DNA of 64,000 bases from Cyprinodon diabolis (GCA_030533445.1 CM060066.1:593749-657748), one strand, 5' to 3'. Shown: positions 26,001 to 33,867, counted from the stretch's first letter. A program made the numbers and translations. Notes: generated by a model not told the origin, from the sequence alone.

Positions 26001-26782
26001 ACTTTGATTTCTAAAAAGCTCCTAGCGCCAAATCTAGAGACTTTTTTCTGCTACTGGAGACTTTGGAGACAACATCTAAAAGCAGCGAACTCTGCTCTCC
26101 AGAGCAAGTAGATTGGTAACCCCGCCTCCTGCTCTCCTCTATCTTGTCTGCTGTCATGATTCATGCAGCTATTATTTCATCCAAATGAAAAATGGAGAAC
26201 AGATAAGCAGATCATGGCTTGTCTACAGTGAAAAGAAGGATGCATTTTTCATTAGCCTTTTTAAAGATTAAAACTGCACACAAGATGCTGCTTTAATCTG
26301 CAACATCTTCTTTAGATGGTTCCAGTGAAAGCTGACCAGTTTGCTGCAGGACGCCAACACAGTCAACCAAGCAACAGGAACAATAATAATAACTGAACTG
26401 ATCGGCTGTTTCCTCAACAAGCCTTAATGCACGAAGCAGCTGATCTCTGCAGCTGATCAATGCAGCTGATCAATGCAGCTGATCTCTGCAGCTGATCAAT
26501 GCAGCTGATCAATGCAGCTGATCAATGCAGCTGATCTCTGCAGCTGATCAATGCTGCTGATCTCTGCAGCTGATCAATGCAGCTGATCAATGCAGCTGAT
26601 CAATGCAGCTGATCTCTGCAGCTGATCAATGCAGCTGATCTCTGCAGCTGATCTCTGCAGCTGATCAATGCAGCTGATCAATGCAGCTGATCAGCTGCAT
26701 TGATCAGCTGCATCCCTAAGCTGATCCCTCCCTCCCTCCTCCCCTGTTGGTGTGAACTTACTTGGACAGAGTCGTTGGCCAT
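524..26782 (-). CDS. pkn1: pkn1-like protein kinase N, 5' part of gene (exons 1-2; continues off left edge)
   Basis: Spliced 5' end of a PKN family kinase (Rho-binding serine/threonine kinase with three N-terminal HR1 coiled coils, a C2-like region and an AGC kinase domain). Only the first 72 codons are here: exon 1 (26762-26782, MANDSVQ) joins in phase 0 to exon 2 (524-718). The joined start matches the remembered layout of vertebrate PKN1: a short MASDAVQ-like leader, then LLEQLGL, then the first HR1 helix with [20 protein letters not shown]. Both junctions have consensus splice sites, and the start codon sits in a good context (ACCATGG). The HR1 repeats, C2 and kinase domains must lie to the left of position 1. 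The family call is firm. The choice of PKN1 over PKN2/PKN3 rests on the leader and is an inference. Confidence 0.82.
1325..1366 (-). CDS. pkn1: Candidate alternative first exon of pkn1
   Basis: On the minus strand an ATG opens 14 codons, [14 protein letters not shown], followed directly by a donor-like GAG|GTCAGT. The exon ends in phase 0, so it would splice onto exon 2 at SDPDG exactly as MANDSVQ does. It is about 600 nt upstream of exon 2. PKN genes are known to use alternative first exons, but I do not recognise this peptide, and a 42-nt match of ATG, frame and donor can occur by chance. Confidence 0.3.
1955..2013. repeat. Poly(G) run of 59 nt
   Basis: Uninterrupted G on the plus strand (C on the pkn1 transcript strand), inside pkn1 intron 1. 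It is far longer than the many 9-25 nt G or C runs elsewhere in the window. It could form G-quadruplexes. Its true length is uncertain, because such runs are hard to sequence. Confidence 0.9.
2205..2905 (-). mobile_element. Penelope-like retroelement 3' fragment with GIY-YIG endonuclease
   Basis: Read on the minus strand, about 2,790 to 2,576 translates without a stop into a GIY-YIG nuclease tail: [18 protein letters not shown], then [13 protein letters not shown] and [20 protein letters not shown]. These are hallmark segments of the endonuclease domain of Penelope-like elements; the frame then stops near the position of the usual LNRGGG motif. The non-coding tail runs down to about 2205 and recurs at 3711, 8090, 11497-11721, 14220 and 54620. 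The reverse-transcriptase part is missing, so the copy is truncated and dead. Confidence 0.8.
3711..3825 (+). mobile_element. Penelope-like element tail fragment
   Basis: A stretch of about 110 bp carrying the same tail as the element at 2205-2905, in the opposite orientation (motifs CCTGGATGGAAGAG, AACGTCTTCAAACC, ACAAAGTCCAG). No coding sequence. Confidence 0.6.
4526..4590. repeat. (CATC)n-type simple repeat
   Basis: Imperfect CATC/CATCC tandem units immediately before the dispersed repeat at 4590-4895. Such a tract commonly marks the tail of that repeat in fish genomes. Confidence 0.6.
4590..4895. mobile_element. Common teleost interspersed repeat (LINE-tail/SINE type)
   Basis: Contains the familiar fish motifs GGCGGGGTCCATCCTGGACA, GGACTGTGGGAAGAAGCCGG, GTACCCGGAGAGAACCCA and a closing GCTAGCCACTGCACCACTGA. 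I know this as an abundant non-coding vertebrate repeat, but cannot fix its exact family from memory. No open frame of note. Confidence 0.6.
5345..5402 (+). mobile_element. Fragment of LINE 3' UTR
   Basis: Matches the 3' UTR of the LINE copies at 9568, 19868 and 32797 (GAGGGATTGCTGAAGA, TCAGCTGGTTTTCCTTAGAT), with the intervening spacer shortened. Confidence 0.6.
5399..5507. repeat. Dispersed repeat, copy 1
   Basis: About 100 bp nearly identical to 25820-25922 (AAGTGTGTCTCAGCC, GTCCACCATATTGGATCAGT, AGACAGCAGCAAACCATTTG). The copies differ mainly in the length of a C run. Source element unknown. Confidence 0.7.
5508..5590. repeat. Short tandem repeat, about 20-bp unit
   Basis: Four imperfect copies of CGCCCGGGGATCGATGAAA-type units, each with a CCCGGG and an ATCGAT palindrome. 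The third copy lacks part of the GC-rich half. Confidence 0.75.
7293..7532 (+). mobile_element. LINE 3' UTR fragment (same family as 32797-33867)
   Basis: Begins at the segment CTGCTGCTATAGGCTTAGAC and runs to the segment ending TTTCTAGATGTTGGAG. The downstream part of the LINE tail is missing. Non-coding. Confidence 0.7.
7935..8225 (+). mobile_element. Penelope-like element 3' fragment
   Basis: Shares with the 2205 and 14060 copies the segments TTTGCATGTTTTCTAAAC, GGCTTTGTTGGGCTGCTGGA and AACGTCTTCAAACC. Non-coding tail only. Confidence 0.6.
9568..10064 (+). mobile_element. LINE (L2/CR1-type) 3' UTR copy
   Basis: Non-coding 3' end from GAAATATCAGCTGTGCTGCT to the terminal GGAGCTATAGAAATAAACTG followed by a T-rich stretch. 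It contains the diagnostic GCTGGAGGTTTCTTCCTGTT and GGGAGTTTTTCCTCTCC. Open frames across it on both strands are by-products of the UTR and recur in every copy. Confidence 0.75.
11497..11721. mobile_element. Two Penelope-like tails in inverted arrangement
   Basis: The left arm (11497-11615) is the tail in minus orientation (GGACTTTGTTTCCCAG, TTCCCATCCAGGAAGCTTT). The right arm (about 11640-11721) is in plus orientation (TTTGCATGTTTTCTAAAC, GGATAAAACCTGGAACTAAA). Each is truncated. Confidence 0.6.
12700..12893. repeat. Inverted repeat, about 40-bp arms
   Basis: The left arm near 12702-12752 (ATCCCTTTAGTTTTGTATGG) pairs with the right arm near 12852-12893 (CATACAAAACTAAAGGGAT), enclosing about 100 bp. 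It could be a MITE or a short hairpin. No coding sequence. Confidence 0.6.
13409..13650 (-). mobile_element. Penelope-like GIY-YIG fragment
   Basis: The minus-strand translation contains [20 protein letters not shown], matching the [18 protein letters not shown] segment of the copy at 2205-2905. After RA the normal sequence is replaced by two telomere-like CCCTAA units, then LMDKG resumes. Both ends are truncated. Confidence 0.7.
14060..14420 (+). mobile_element. Penelope-like element 3' fragment
   Basis: Plus-orientation tail with the ATAATCCTCATCGCCATGCA segment, TCTGCATGTTTTCTAAACAG, GGATAAAACCTGGAACTAAA and AAACGTCTTGGAACTTGG. It lies opposite to and just right of the fragment at 13409-13650. 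Non-coding. Confidence 0.65.
15555..15905. repeat. AT-rich dispersed repeat
   Basis: Contains paired ATTAATCG-like segments (AATAACGATTATTCTGCTAA; TTTCAATCGTTAATTAATCA) of a kind common in fish DNA. A weaker relative occurs near 10120-10215. No coding content; family not identified. Confidence 0.4.
19868..20640 (+). mobile_element. LINE (L2/CR1-type) 3' end
   Basis: Starts inside the last codons of the LINE ORF2 (the reverse of the segment at 33541-33600, CTTTTAAGGCTAGGCTTAAA) and continues through the complete 3' UTR to a GAATAGAATAGAATAAAA end. A small deletion around 20172 removes the segment after TTTCTAGA that the copies at 9610 and 33270 keep. Confidence 0.78.
22303..22358. repeat. Short duplication, copy 1
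   Basis: About 52 bp (CAGTCTGTACCATGATGGCA and on to GGACATG) recur at 24632-24682. The two copies flank the 17-bp minisatellite. Confidence 0.75.
23110..24085. repeat. 17-bp minisatellite (about 57 copies)
   Basis: Tandem units of AGCGCCCCCACCCTTAG, with variants such as CCTCCACCC, CCGCCACCC, CCTCCGGCC and AACGCC. The rarer variants recur in the same order (CTCCGGCC, then CGCCACCC, then AACGCCTCC) at about 23248, 23468, 23571 and 23758, so blocks of several units have duplicated together. The unit contains a CACCC-type GC box. It lies in pkn1 intron 1. Confidence 0.92.
24632..24685. repeat. Short duplication, copy 2
   Basis: Second copy of the 52-bp segment at 22303-22358, same orientation, differing by about one base (GTGGAGGAC versus GTGGGGGAC). 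Confidence 0.75.
25640..25735. mobile_element. Non-autonomous DNA-transposon end (putative)
   Basis: CAGGGGCGGATTTACCATTA followed by GGGCCCCAAG/GGGGCCCC resembles the ends of abundant fish hAT-like non-autonomous elements. Opposite terminus not located. Confidence 0.35.
25820..25922. repeat. Dispersed repeat, copy 2
   Basis: Counterpart of 5399-5507, same orientation. It is followed directly by a decayed array built around TAGC(G/A)...CTTTT-like units (25940-26110). Confidence 0.7.
26436..26713. repeat. 13-bp minisatellite with terminal palindrome
   Basis: About 21 units of TGCAGCTGATCAA or TGCAGCTGATCTC. Each carries a CAGCTG E-box and most a TGATCA palindrome. The last part turns around: 26668-26713 is a perfect 46-bp palindrome centred at 26690/26691. 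The array ends 48 nt short of the pkn1 exon 1 donor, so it lies at the very start of intron 1. Confidence 0.92.
26762..26782 (-). CDS. pkn1: pkn1 exon 1 coding part (MANDSVQ)
   Basis: Seven codons on the minus strand, ATG to CAA, followed by a consensus donor GTAAGT. The start context is AAACCATGG. The peptide corresponds to the remembered MASDAVQ leader of mammalian PKN1 and ends in phase 0, as exon 2 requires. The 5' UTR extends rightward from 26783 into CpG-rich sequence; the transcription start is not determinable. Confidence 0.8.
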
Positions 26783-27253
26783 GGTTTTCCCCTGCTGGCC
26801 GTTTTCCACGATCACAGCAACTGTCCCACTGAAGCAGCCAGCAGAGGAGGCGCTCTCTGTTCGTCCCGCGTGTTTTTTCCACTGTTTTAAAGTGAAACTT
26901 TGAGCAGCGTGGGAAACACAAAGGCAGGAGGGGGGGGGGGGCGCCTCCCTCAGCTGCTCCTTCCCGGGGTTTGACCAGCAGAAGGTCAGAGTGAAGGTTT
27001 AGAAAAGAAAAGAGAATTATTTCCCCTAAATGATCAAAATCAGACTTTTAACTCCAAAGCAGAGTCCATCCTCTCAGGATCCGGATAGAAGCCCCGAAAA
27101 AAGCCGGAGAGCCGCATCCACAGCGGCGGGGGAGAAAAAAGCTTCCTGCTCCTCCTGCTGCTCCTGCTGCTCCTGCTGCTCCTCCTGCCTCCCGGGTGGA
27201 TCACATGCCTCCCTGTCAGCCCCTTTAAGCGGCTCACAGACAAAGAGCTGCAG

Positions 27254-27261
27254 TGACGTCA
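27254..27261. promoter_or_regulatory. CRE palindrome TGACGTCA
   Basis: Perfect cAMP-response element (CREB/ATF site) within the CpG-rich block upstream of pkn1 exon 1. Seen directly; its function is inferred. Confidence 0.55.
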
Positions 27262-27493
27262 CGGGTCCAGTTGGTTCCGGTGGAAGTTCTGCGGCGCGCG
27301 GGGCGGCTTCCTTTGTTCTGTAGCGGGAGGACCTGGACTGAAGCTCCGACTCTTCCTGTGAGCGAAGCGCTGCGGCGGCGGCGAGCAGCGGACACAGGCG
27401 CGCTCCCGACCCGCGCGGCTCCGTTCATTGCTCCGAAGCCGGGAGGCGGGGACGCGCACTGGCGTGTCGGGTCAGGTGACCCGAGGAGCGACC

Positions 27494-27507
27494 GTTGCCA
27501 TGGCAAC
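27494..27507. promoter_or_regulatory. RFX X-box palindrome GTTGCCATGGCAAC
   Basis: Perfect 14-bp inverted repeat matching the RFX-family consensus, at the outer edge of the pkn1 CpG block. The related palindrome GTTGCTAGGCAAC occurs at 49492-49504 in a prr36 intron. Confidence 0.55.
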
Positions 27508-27689
27508 CTCTAAACAAGCAACTGTTGGAGAGATATCGGGTGTTTGGATGAAGATGAAGTCCTGCAGAGTTTAAATAAAGAAACTAATAAATAAATCTTT
27601 CTGTTTTTTCTATAAATCTGACAGATTTGGTTTATAAATCTGCCAATTACAGCTTTCAAAATGCTCTAAAATCAAGTTTATCCTAAACT

Positions 27690-28100
27690 TGATGTTTTAA
27701 TAAAGTCTCTTATCTCAGTAGAACTTTTTCTCAGTATAATATGAGTAAAAACTCAGAATTGTGACTTTAAACTAAGTGCTAACAAACATGTTAGCATCCA
27801 GCCGTAGCCATGTCTGTTTTAGAGTCTAGCTCTCTAGTTTTAATCACCTTTTGCTCAAACAGCATCAGCAGGGATGGAAACAGTCTCCTAATTCCATCAT
27901 TTTCCACCAATGTGTTCCTGTTCCTCCCAAACACCTGAAGCTGAGAGCCCCACATCTCTGTCTCCATGGAGACCATCTACATTAAGATCCACAGATTAAA
28001 GTCAGAATTCGGACTTTTCCCCCATATTAAACTGAAAATAATTTAAAGATCAATTAACTTTATTTCCAATTGACCCTTATCCTCTTCCGTAGAGTTCGTC
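27690..28100. mobile_element. MITE-like dispersed repeat, copy 1 (unexpanded)
   Basis: Homologous to 57690-59270 over AACAAACATGTTAGCATCCA, TAGCCATGTCTGTTTTAGAG, CATTTTCCACCAATGTGT and the end segment CCTCTTCCGTAGA. Here the internal GTCAGAATTC unit occurs once (about 28000), flanked by ACTCAGAATTGTGACTTTAA on the other side, so the element has subterminal inverted repeats of CAGAATTC type. Confidence 0.7.
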
Positions 28101-28104
28101 TATC

Positions 28105-28345
28105 TGTAGATCAGCGGTCAGCAACCCGCGGCTCTTTAGCGCCCCCTTGCGACTCCATTAAGCTTTTTCCATACTGTATGAAAATGGAAAAAGATGGAAT
28201 TTCTTTAGTCTGTTTGTTTGAATGTTGAGTGCAGGAGGTCAACCAAACATTCATTATGTTTCATAGGTTTAATGCTGTTCAGATTTGTATAATAAATACA
28301 TTCCACCCGTTGCACCTGTATGCCTCCTGCTGACCTCATGCCCCA
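28105..28345. mobile_element. hAT-like fragment
   Basis: GGTCAGCAACCCGCGGCTCT, TTTAGCGCCCCCTTGCGACT and AAAATGGAAAAAGATGGAAT match a widespread vertebrate hAT-derived repeat as I remember it. Non-coding. Confidence 0.45.
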
Positions 28346-28985
28346 ACAGGAAACTTTATTAGTCTGAAATATTTGGGTCCCTCAACACTAGCAAAGACCA
28401 ACACAGCGAGGCTTTCTGTTCTTTACTGGAAACGCGTTTAATTTTGCTTAACTGGGAAAATACCATTTTACCAAAATCAGCCCCCTGCCCATTAAAACCT
28501 TTGTGGAACAAACATGCTTCATCTTATTCAGTCCAGATTAGTTTGAGTTCCAGTCTAGATGTGGATCTATAAAGTCTGAGGTTCATCCAGAGTTTCTAAT
28601 GAGCTTTATGGGGTTTTGCAGAGTTTATTTGTAGAGGCTAAATATTTTTCATTTTTATAATCACCTATAATTTATTAAAATAGTGGTTCCACCTGACAAA
28701 TATTCCTCAATGTCTTCCTGTTATACAGGCGATGGTATCAGAATCAGAAATGCTTTAATGATCCCAGGACGGATTATCTTTCCAGTTTATACTTTGGGAG
28801 CTGAACTTGCTTTAATCCACATTTATAATTTCAGGCAGAATTTGCTGCAAAACTCTCTGGGATTAAAGGGTTAAAGCAGAGGGATTAGCGGATCCAGACC
28901 CAACCTGATTTAAAACATTTATAAATTCCCGCATATTGTCTGACAACAGTGTCTAATTTCCCTTGCTCCTCTTCTAAGGTTTTTC

Positions 28986-29260
28986 TTAAGGTTTGAAGGG
29001 CTCCTATGAGCCCCCAGCCGGCCCCCGTCCTCCTAAAGGAGCCACACCTGACTGTCCGCATTACAATCCATCATTGGTTTATTTCAGACTCACGTTTTCT
29101 AGAACATAGATTCAGTTTTAGTTTATACTGAGTATTTATTGAGTCCAGGTGAAAGAATTTTGTAATTGTGTTTAACTGATGCTAAAATGTTGTGGTTTAA
29201 GTTTCCATAATCAGAACCACGCTGGGCTTCCAGGGGGGGGGGGGGGCTCCTCTATCTTCT
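28986..29260. repeat. 275-bp duplication, left copy
   Basis: Nearly identical to 31381-31652, including TTTGAAGGGCTCCTATGAGC, ACAATCCATCATTGGTTTAT and a G run of variable length. The copies bracket the 31-bp minisatellite. Confidence 0.9.
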
Positions 29261-29873
29261 CTCTGGGTTATTTTCTCGGTTTAAAGCTCAGCTTAATGTT
29301 CATCTGAACAAACTGTTAAATTTTCATGTGATTCTGTTTTCTTCAGCAACTAACTTCTCAGTTGCTTAACTTCCTGAACGGAAAACAAATTCTTTTAAAT
29401 CCATTTCCTATTCTAAAACTAATCAAAAGTGCAGAACACCAGAGCAATAGGACAGCGTGAGAATAACTTTTCTTTTTGATAGTTTTCTAAGCTTTTATTT
29501 GATCACAGTTTATCAGGTGAATAAAGGGCAGCAGGCGGATCCAGGAAGTGTTTGCAGTTTGCAAAGGGGGAAGTGAAGGAAATTTGAATGTCTGATTTGC
29601 AAAATGAAAATCCCTCCTGGGGAAATAAAGAAACCCGACGCCAGAAAACTGTTTCACCAACTGGGAATCAAACGTGCAGCTTTTTGCTCAGCAGCTTTAT
29701 AACCCAGCTAACCAGAAAGAGAAAGTATCCAAGGTTGGTCGGCCGATTAGCGCAGCGCCGAGGTCTGTTTGGATCGGAAGACTCCTCGTTATGCGACCGA
29801 CAAACGCTGCCATCTGTTTGCCCGTTTAGAAGGACGGGTCGGCTGTGTCCTCCGTAGCCTTGGATATCCCAGT

Positions 29874-31283
29874 CTATCTGGATCCAGTCCAGGTAGACCG
29901 GGTCCCTGGGGGATCCAGTCCAGGTAGACCGGGTCCCTGGAGGATCCAGTCCAGGTAGACCGGGTCCCTGGAGGATCCAGTCCAGGTAGACAGGGTCCCT
30001 GGAGGATCCAGTCCAGGTAGACAGGGTCCCTGGAGGATCCAGTCCAGGTAGACAGGGTCCCTGGAGGATCCAGTCAAAGTAGACAGGGTCCCTGGAGGAT
30101 CCAGTCAAAGTAGACAGGGTCCCTGGAGGATCCAGTCCAGGTAGACAGGGTCCCTGGAGGATCCAGTCCAGGTAGACAGGGTCCCTGGAGGATCCAGTCA
30201 AAGTAGACAGGGTCCCTGGAGGATCCAGTCAAAGTAGACAGGGTCCCTGGAGGATCCAGTCAAATTAGACAGGGTCCCTGGGGGATCCAGTCAAATTAGA
30301 CAGGGTCCCTGGGGGATCCAGTCAAATTAGACAGGGTCCCTGGGGGATCCAGTCAAAGTAGACAGGGTCCCTGGGGGATCCAGTCCAGGTAGACCGGGTC
30401 CCTGGAGGATCCAGTCCAGGTAGACCGGGTCCCTGGAGGATCCAGTCCAGGTAGACCGGGTCCCTGGAGGATCCAGTCCAGGTAGACAGGGTCCCTGGAG
30501 GATCCAGTCCAGGTAGACAGGGTCCCTGGAGGATCCAGTCAAAGTAGACAGGGTCCCTGGAGGATCCAGTCCAGGTAGACAGGGTCCCTGGAGGATCCAG
30601 TCCAGGTAGACAGGGTCCCTGGAGGATCCAGTCAAAGTAGACAGGGTCCCTGGAGGATCCAGTCAAAGTAGACAGGGTCCCTGGAGGATCCAGTCAAAGT
30701 AGACAGGGTCCCTGGAGGATCCAGTCAAAGTAGACAGGGTCCCTGGAGGATCCAGTCCAGGTAGACAGGGTCCCTGGAGGATCCAGTCCAGGTAGACAGG
30801 GTCCCTGGAGGATCCAGTCCAGGTAGACAGGGTCCCTGGAGGATCCAGTCAAAGTAGACAGGGTCCCTGGAGGATCCAGTCAAAGTAGACAGGGTCCCTG
30901 GAGGATCCAGTCAAAGTAGACAGGGTCCCTGGAGGATCCAGTCAAATTAGACAGGGTCCCTGGGGGATCCAGTCAAATTAGACAGGGTCCCTGGGGGATC
31001 CAGTCAAAGTAGACAGGGTCCCTGGGGGATCCAGTCAAAGTAGACCGGGTCCCTGGGGGATCCAGTCCAGGTAGACCGGGTCCCTGGAGGATCCAGTCCA
31101 GGTAGACAGGGTCCCTGGAGGATCCAGTCCAGGTAGACAGGGTCCCTGGAGGATCCAGTCCAGGTAGACAGGGTCCCTGGAGGATCCAGTCAAAGTAGAC
31201 AGGGTCCCTGGAGGATCCAGTCCAGGTAGACAGGGTCCCTGGAGGATCCAGTCCAGGTAGACAGGGTGCCTGGAGGATCCAGT
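29874..31283. repeat. 31-bp minisatellite (about 45 copies)
   Basis: Each unit holds GGATCCAGTC, then CAGGTAGAC or AAAGTAGAC or AAATTAGAC, then GGGTCCCTGG. Variants come in ordered blocks: CAGG-type with C, CAGG-type with A, AAAG-type, then AAAT-type, and the order restarts at about 30380 and 31060, showing a higher-order structure. Because 31 is not a multiple of 3 and no unit holds a stop on the minus strand, long repetitive frames appear there; I take these as non-coding. Confidence 0.93.
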
Positions 31284-31380
31284 TTTTTTTCCCCCCAAAA
31301 GTTCAGTAGTTAAAAAAAAACTTTTTTGGAACGACTATGACCTGGATTATCCCGCTGATCCTTAACTGGTGACCCCTGGT

Positions 31381-31652
31381 TTAAGGTTTGAAGGGCTCCT
31401 ATGAGCCCCCAGCCGGCCCCCGTCCTCCTAAAGGAGCCACACCTGACTGTCCGCATTACAATCCATCATTGGTTTATTTCAGACTCACGTTTTCTAGAAC
31501 ATAGATTCAGTTTTAGTTTATACTGAGTATTTATTGAGTCCAGGTGAAAGAATTTTGTAATTGTGTTTAACTGATGCTAAAATGTTGTGGTTTAAGTTTC
31601 CATAATCAGAACCACGCTGGGCTTCCGGGGGGGGGGGGCTCCTCTATCTTCT
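31381..31652. repeat. Duplication, right copy, within a 330-bp tandem step
   Basis: Second copy of 28986-29260. In addition CTTTTTTGGAACGACTATGA occurs both at 31321 (before this copy) and at 31651 (after it), so 31321-31650 is one 330-bp step whose first 27 bp are repeated. Confidence 0.85.
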
Positions 31653-32796
31653 TTTTTGGAACGACTATGACCTGGATGAATGTCCACCAGCATCCCAGCA
31701 GGAAGAGTCAGTCCACCTGTCAGCCTTATTTCATCCACCTGGAGGCCATCAGCCGGAGCAACATGTGGCTGTGCGCTCATATGATGATTATTGATTAATT
31801 AATAGCTGATTAATGTCCAAAAGGTAAACGATTGAAATAATAGCTCCTCCCCAAACCTCACGTTCTAAAACACACCTTCATTTGGAAAGTCCTAAATCCT
31901 CCTCCTGTGTTTAGGCTGCCTGGAACCCAGCAGTCGTTCATTCATTACCTGCAGGTCTTTGCATCTTTTAATAGTAAAGCCACAAACATCTTTCTATGGG
32001 ATGAAACAGAAATAACAGATTCAAGATCAGTTTTCCTTTTCTGATTTGCCTCGCTGGTGTTGAGAAAGCTTCAGTCTTAAACAGACTGGGGGGGGCTAAC
32101 TGGTTACATTTATTAACCAGATAAAAAACTTTTAGCAGTTTGATTAGTGCTGTGAAGCATCACTTGTCCTATAATTAATCATAAAACCAATTGTGTTAAA
32201 TAATACATGATTAAATAAATGCCTAAAGCGTTTGCATTATTTTCTTCCAGCCTAACATCAGTTGCTGTAATATTTACATTAATCACAGTAAGGGTTGATT
32301 TATGTGTTTTATCTTGACAAATGTTGATTTGGAAAAGTATTTCTTGCAAGAATTTCTTATTTTATGACCAAATTGTATTAAATGTATAATTTCTTTGTAT
32401 TTTACTCTCTGATAAACAGGAAGTTGCACCTAAAGTCTGTCTGACTGCATCAGAATAAAAAAGATGTGAAAATCCAACAATTATTCCACTCGAGGCTTTT
32501 CTTAGACGACTACTTTGTGCTATTTTTAAATAATCTATCCACCTCTGGCTAACAGCAGCAGATCTATTTTGCACATTTTTGTGGCATAAAGGCAACACAG
32601 AGTTTTAGGACTGCGTAGCTCTATCAGCATAGACATCCTATACAGCAGCTGAGGATTAATTGATTAATTAGTTCACGATTATTTCAGCACTAATTTAAAC
32701 CTAAGCTAAAAACGTTTCACCCTCTTCTACTTTCTGTTCAGGATCCTGTGTGAGATTCCTGAGGCCACCTACCACAGACTTCTGTTCCTGGAGCCC

Positions 32797-33867
32797 AATT
32801 CTATTCAGTCTATTTCTATAGCTCCAATTCACATCATGTCATCTCAGGTCACTTTCCAGTTCACCAGATCATCCAGTCAAATTGATTCAAAGTTTTCTAT
32901 CTAAGGAAAACCAGCTGATTGCATCGACTCATTGACTCTTCAGCAATCCCTCACACTAAGCATGCTTGTAGCGACAGTGGAGAGGAAAAACTCCCTTTGA
33001 ACAGGAAGAAACCTCCAGCAGAACCAGGCTCAGTGTGAGCGGCCATCTGCTGAGGCCCACTGGGGTTCAAGGAGACAGAAGCAGACATAGAAAAAGAAGC
33101 ATAGATACAAAAGGCAACTGTCAACCAGCTCCACAGGCGGCCCCGTCCAGGAAACACACAGCCAGGCAGACGAGCTCCGAGCCAGCTCCCATGTCAGAGG
33201 ATGAAGAGAGCACATCCAGTTAGTCACAGTCAGAGAAACAGGACTACACTGGAAAACAGACCAAGCTCCAACATCTAGAAACAAAGGTGTTGATGGCAGC
33301 AGCACAGCTGATATTTCTCTCCAGGATGGAGTCACAGCCAAACAGGAACAGACCAGATGAAGCTACTATGAGAAAAAGCAGAGAGAGCAGAACGTTAGAG
33401 ATTGAACTAACAGATTCTGCAGAGTGGGAGAATAGAGATAGAATGAAGCAGAATGATGAAAAAGGGGTCCCTATGTCCTCCAGCAGTCTAAGCCTATAGC
33501 AGCAGAACTATAGAGATAGATCAGGATAACCTGAGCCACTCTAACTAGAAGCTTTATCAAAAAGGAAAGTTTTAAGCCTAGCCTTAAAAGTAGACAGGGT
33601 GTCTGCCTCACGGACTAAAACTGGTAGTTGGTTCCACAGGAGAGGAGCCTGAGAACTAAAAGATCTGCCTCCCATTCTACTTTTAGAAATTCTAGGAACC
33701 ACTAGTAAACCTGCAGATTGAGAGCGAAGTGCTCTGTTAGGAACATAAGGAACAATCAGATCTCTGATATCAGATGGAGCTTGGCCATTTAAGGCTTTAT
33801 ATGTGAGAAGGAGGATTTTAAATTCTATTCTGGATTTAACAGGAAGCCAATGAAGATAAACAAACAC
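32797..33867 (-). mobile_element. LINE (L2/CR1 superfamily) 3' end with ORF2 C-terminus
   Basis: The most complete of four copies of this family here. On the minus strand the ORF2 tail (33541-33867) is followed by the 3' UTR down to 32797. The UTR matches the copies at 7293, 9568 and 19868. The element is 5'-truncated in the usual LINE manner: endonuclease and most of the reverse transcriptase are missing. Confidence 0.8.
33541..33867 (-). pseudogene. LINE ORF2 C-terminal remnant (108 codons)
   Basis: An open stretch ending in a natural stop. It contains LHWLPVKSRIEFKILLLTYK, APSDIRDLIVPYVP, LRSQSAGLL, SFSSQAPLLWNQLP and [10 protein letters not shown], the conserved tail downstream of the reverse transcriptase in L2/CR1-type LINEs. 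The frame is intact over this stretch, implying a fairly young copy, but the upstream domains are absent. Confidence 0.8.

Larger units (their letters stand above)
719..26761 (-). other. pkn1 intron 1 (about 26 kb)
   Basis: Region between the two identified pkn1 exons. It contains no host coding exon that I can support apart from the weak alternative first exon at 1325-1366. Recognisable content is listed separately: Penelope-like fragments, LINE 3' ends, minisatellites and a G homopolymer. The rest (for example 5.9-7.2, 14.5-15.5, 15.9-17.6 and 20.7-22.3 kb) is AT-leaning sequence in which I see nothing definite. Open frames here are short and resemble no protein I know. Confidence 0.75.
26783..27510 (-). 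promoter_or_regulatory. CpG-rich promoter region and 5' UTR of pkn1
   Basis: CpG-rich, particularly 27270-27500, and next to the pkn1 start exon. It contains a CRE palindrome, an RFX X-box palindrome, an inverted GGGTCA repeat with 2-nt spacing (27469-27482) and a (CTCCTG)n-like stretch at 27146-27190. No classical TATA box is evident. It could also serve a plus-strand transcript, but I see no plus-strand exon nearby. Confidence 0.65.

Noticed and set aside
25554..26111. 185-codon plus-strand frame
   Set aside because: Crosses three different dispersed repeat pieces, and the residues match no family I know; a chance frame.
26691..26921. 76-codon minus-strand frame over pkn1 exon 1
   Set aside because: It begins with a non-ATG codon, runs through the splice donor and is out of frame with MANDSVQ.
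29668..31298. Several long minus-strand frames with repeats of the type DPPGTLSTWTGSSRDPVYLD
   Set aside because: They lie wholly within the 31-bp minisatellite. A stop-free unit whose length is not a multiple of three opens all frames of a strand; no start, splice or conserved sequence supports coding.
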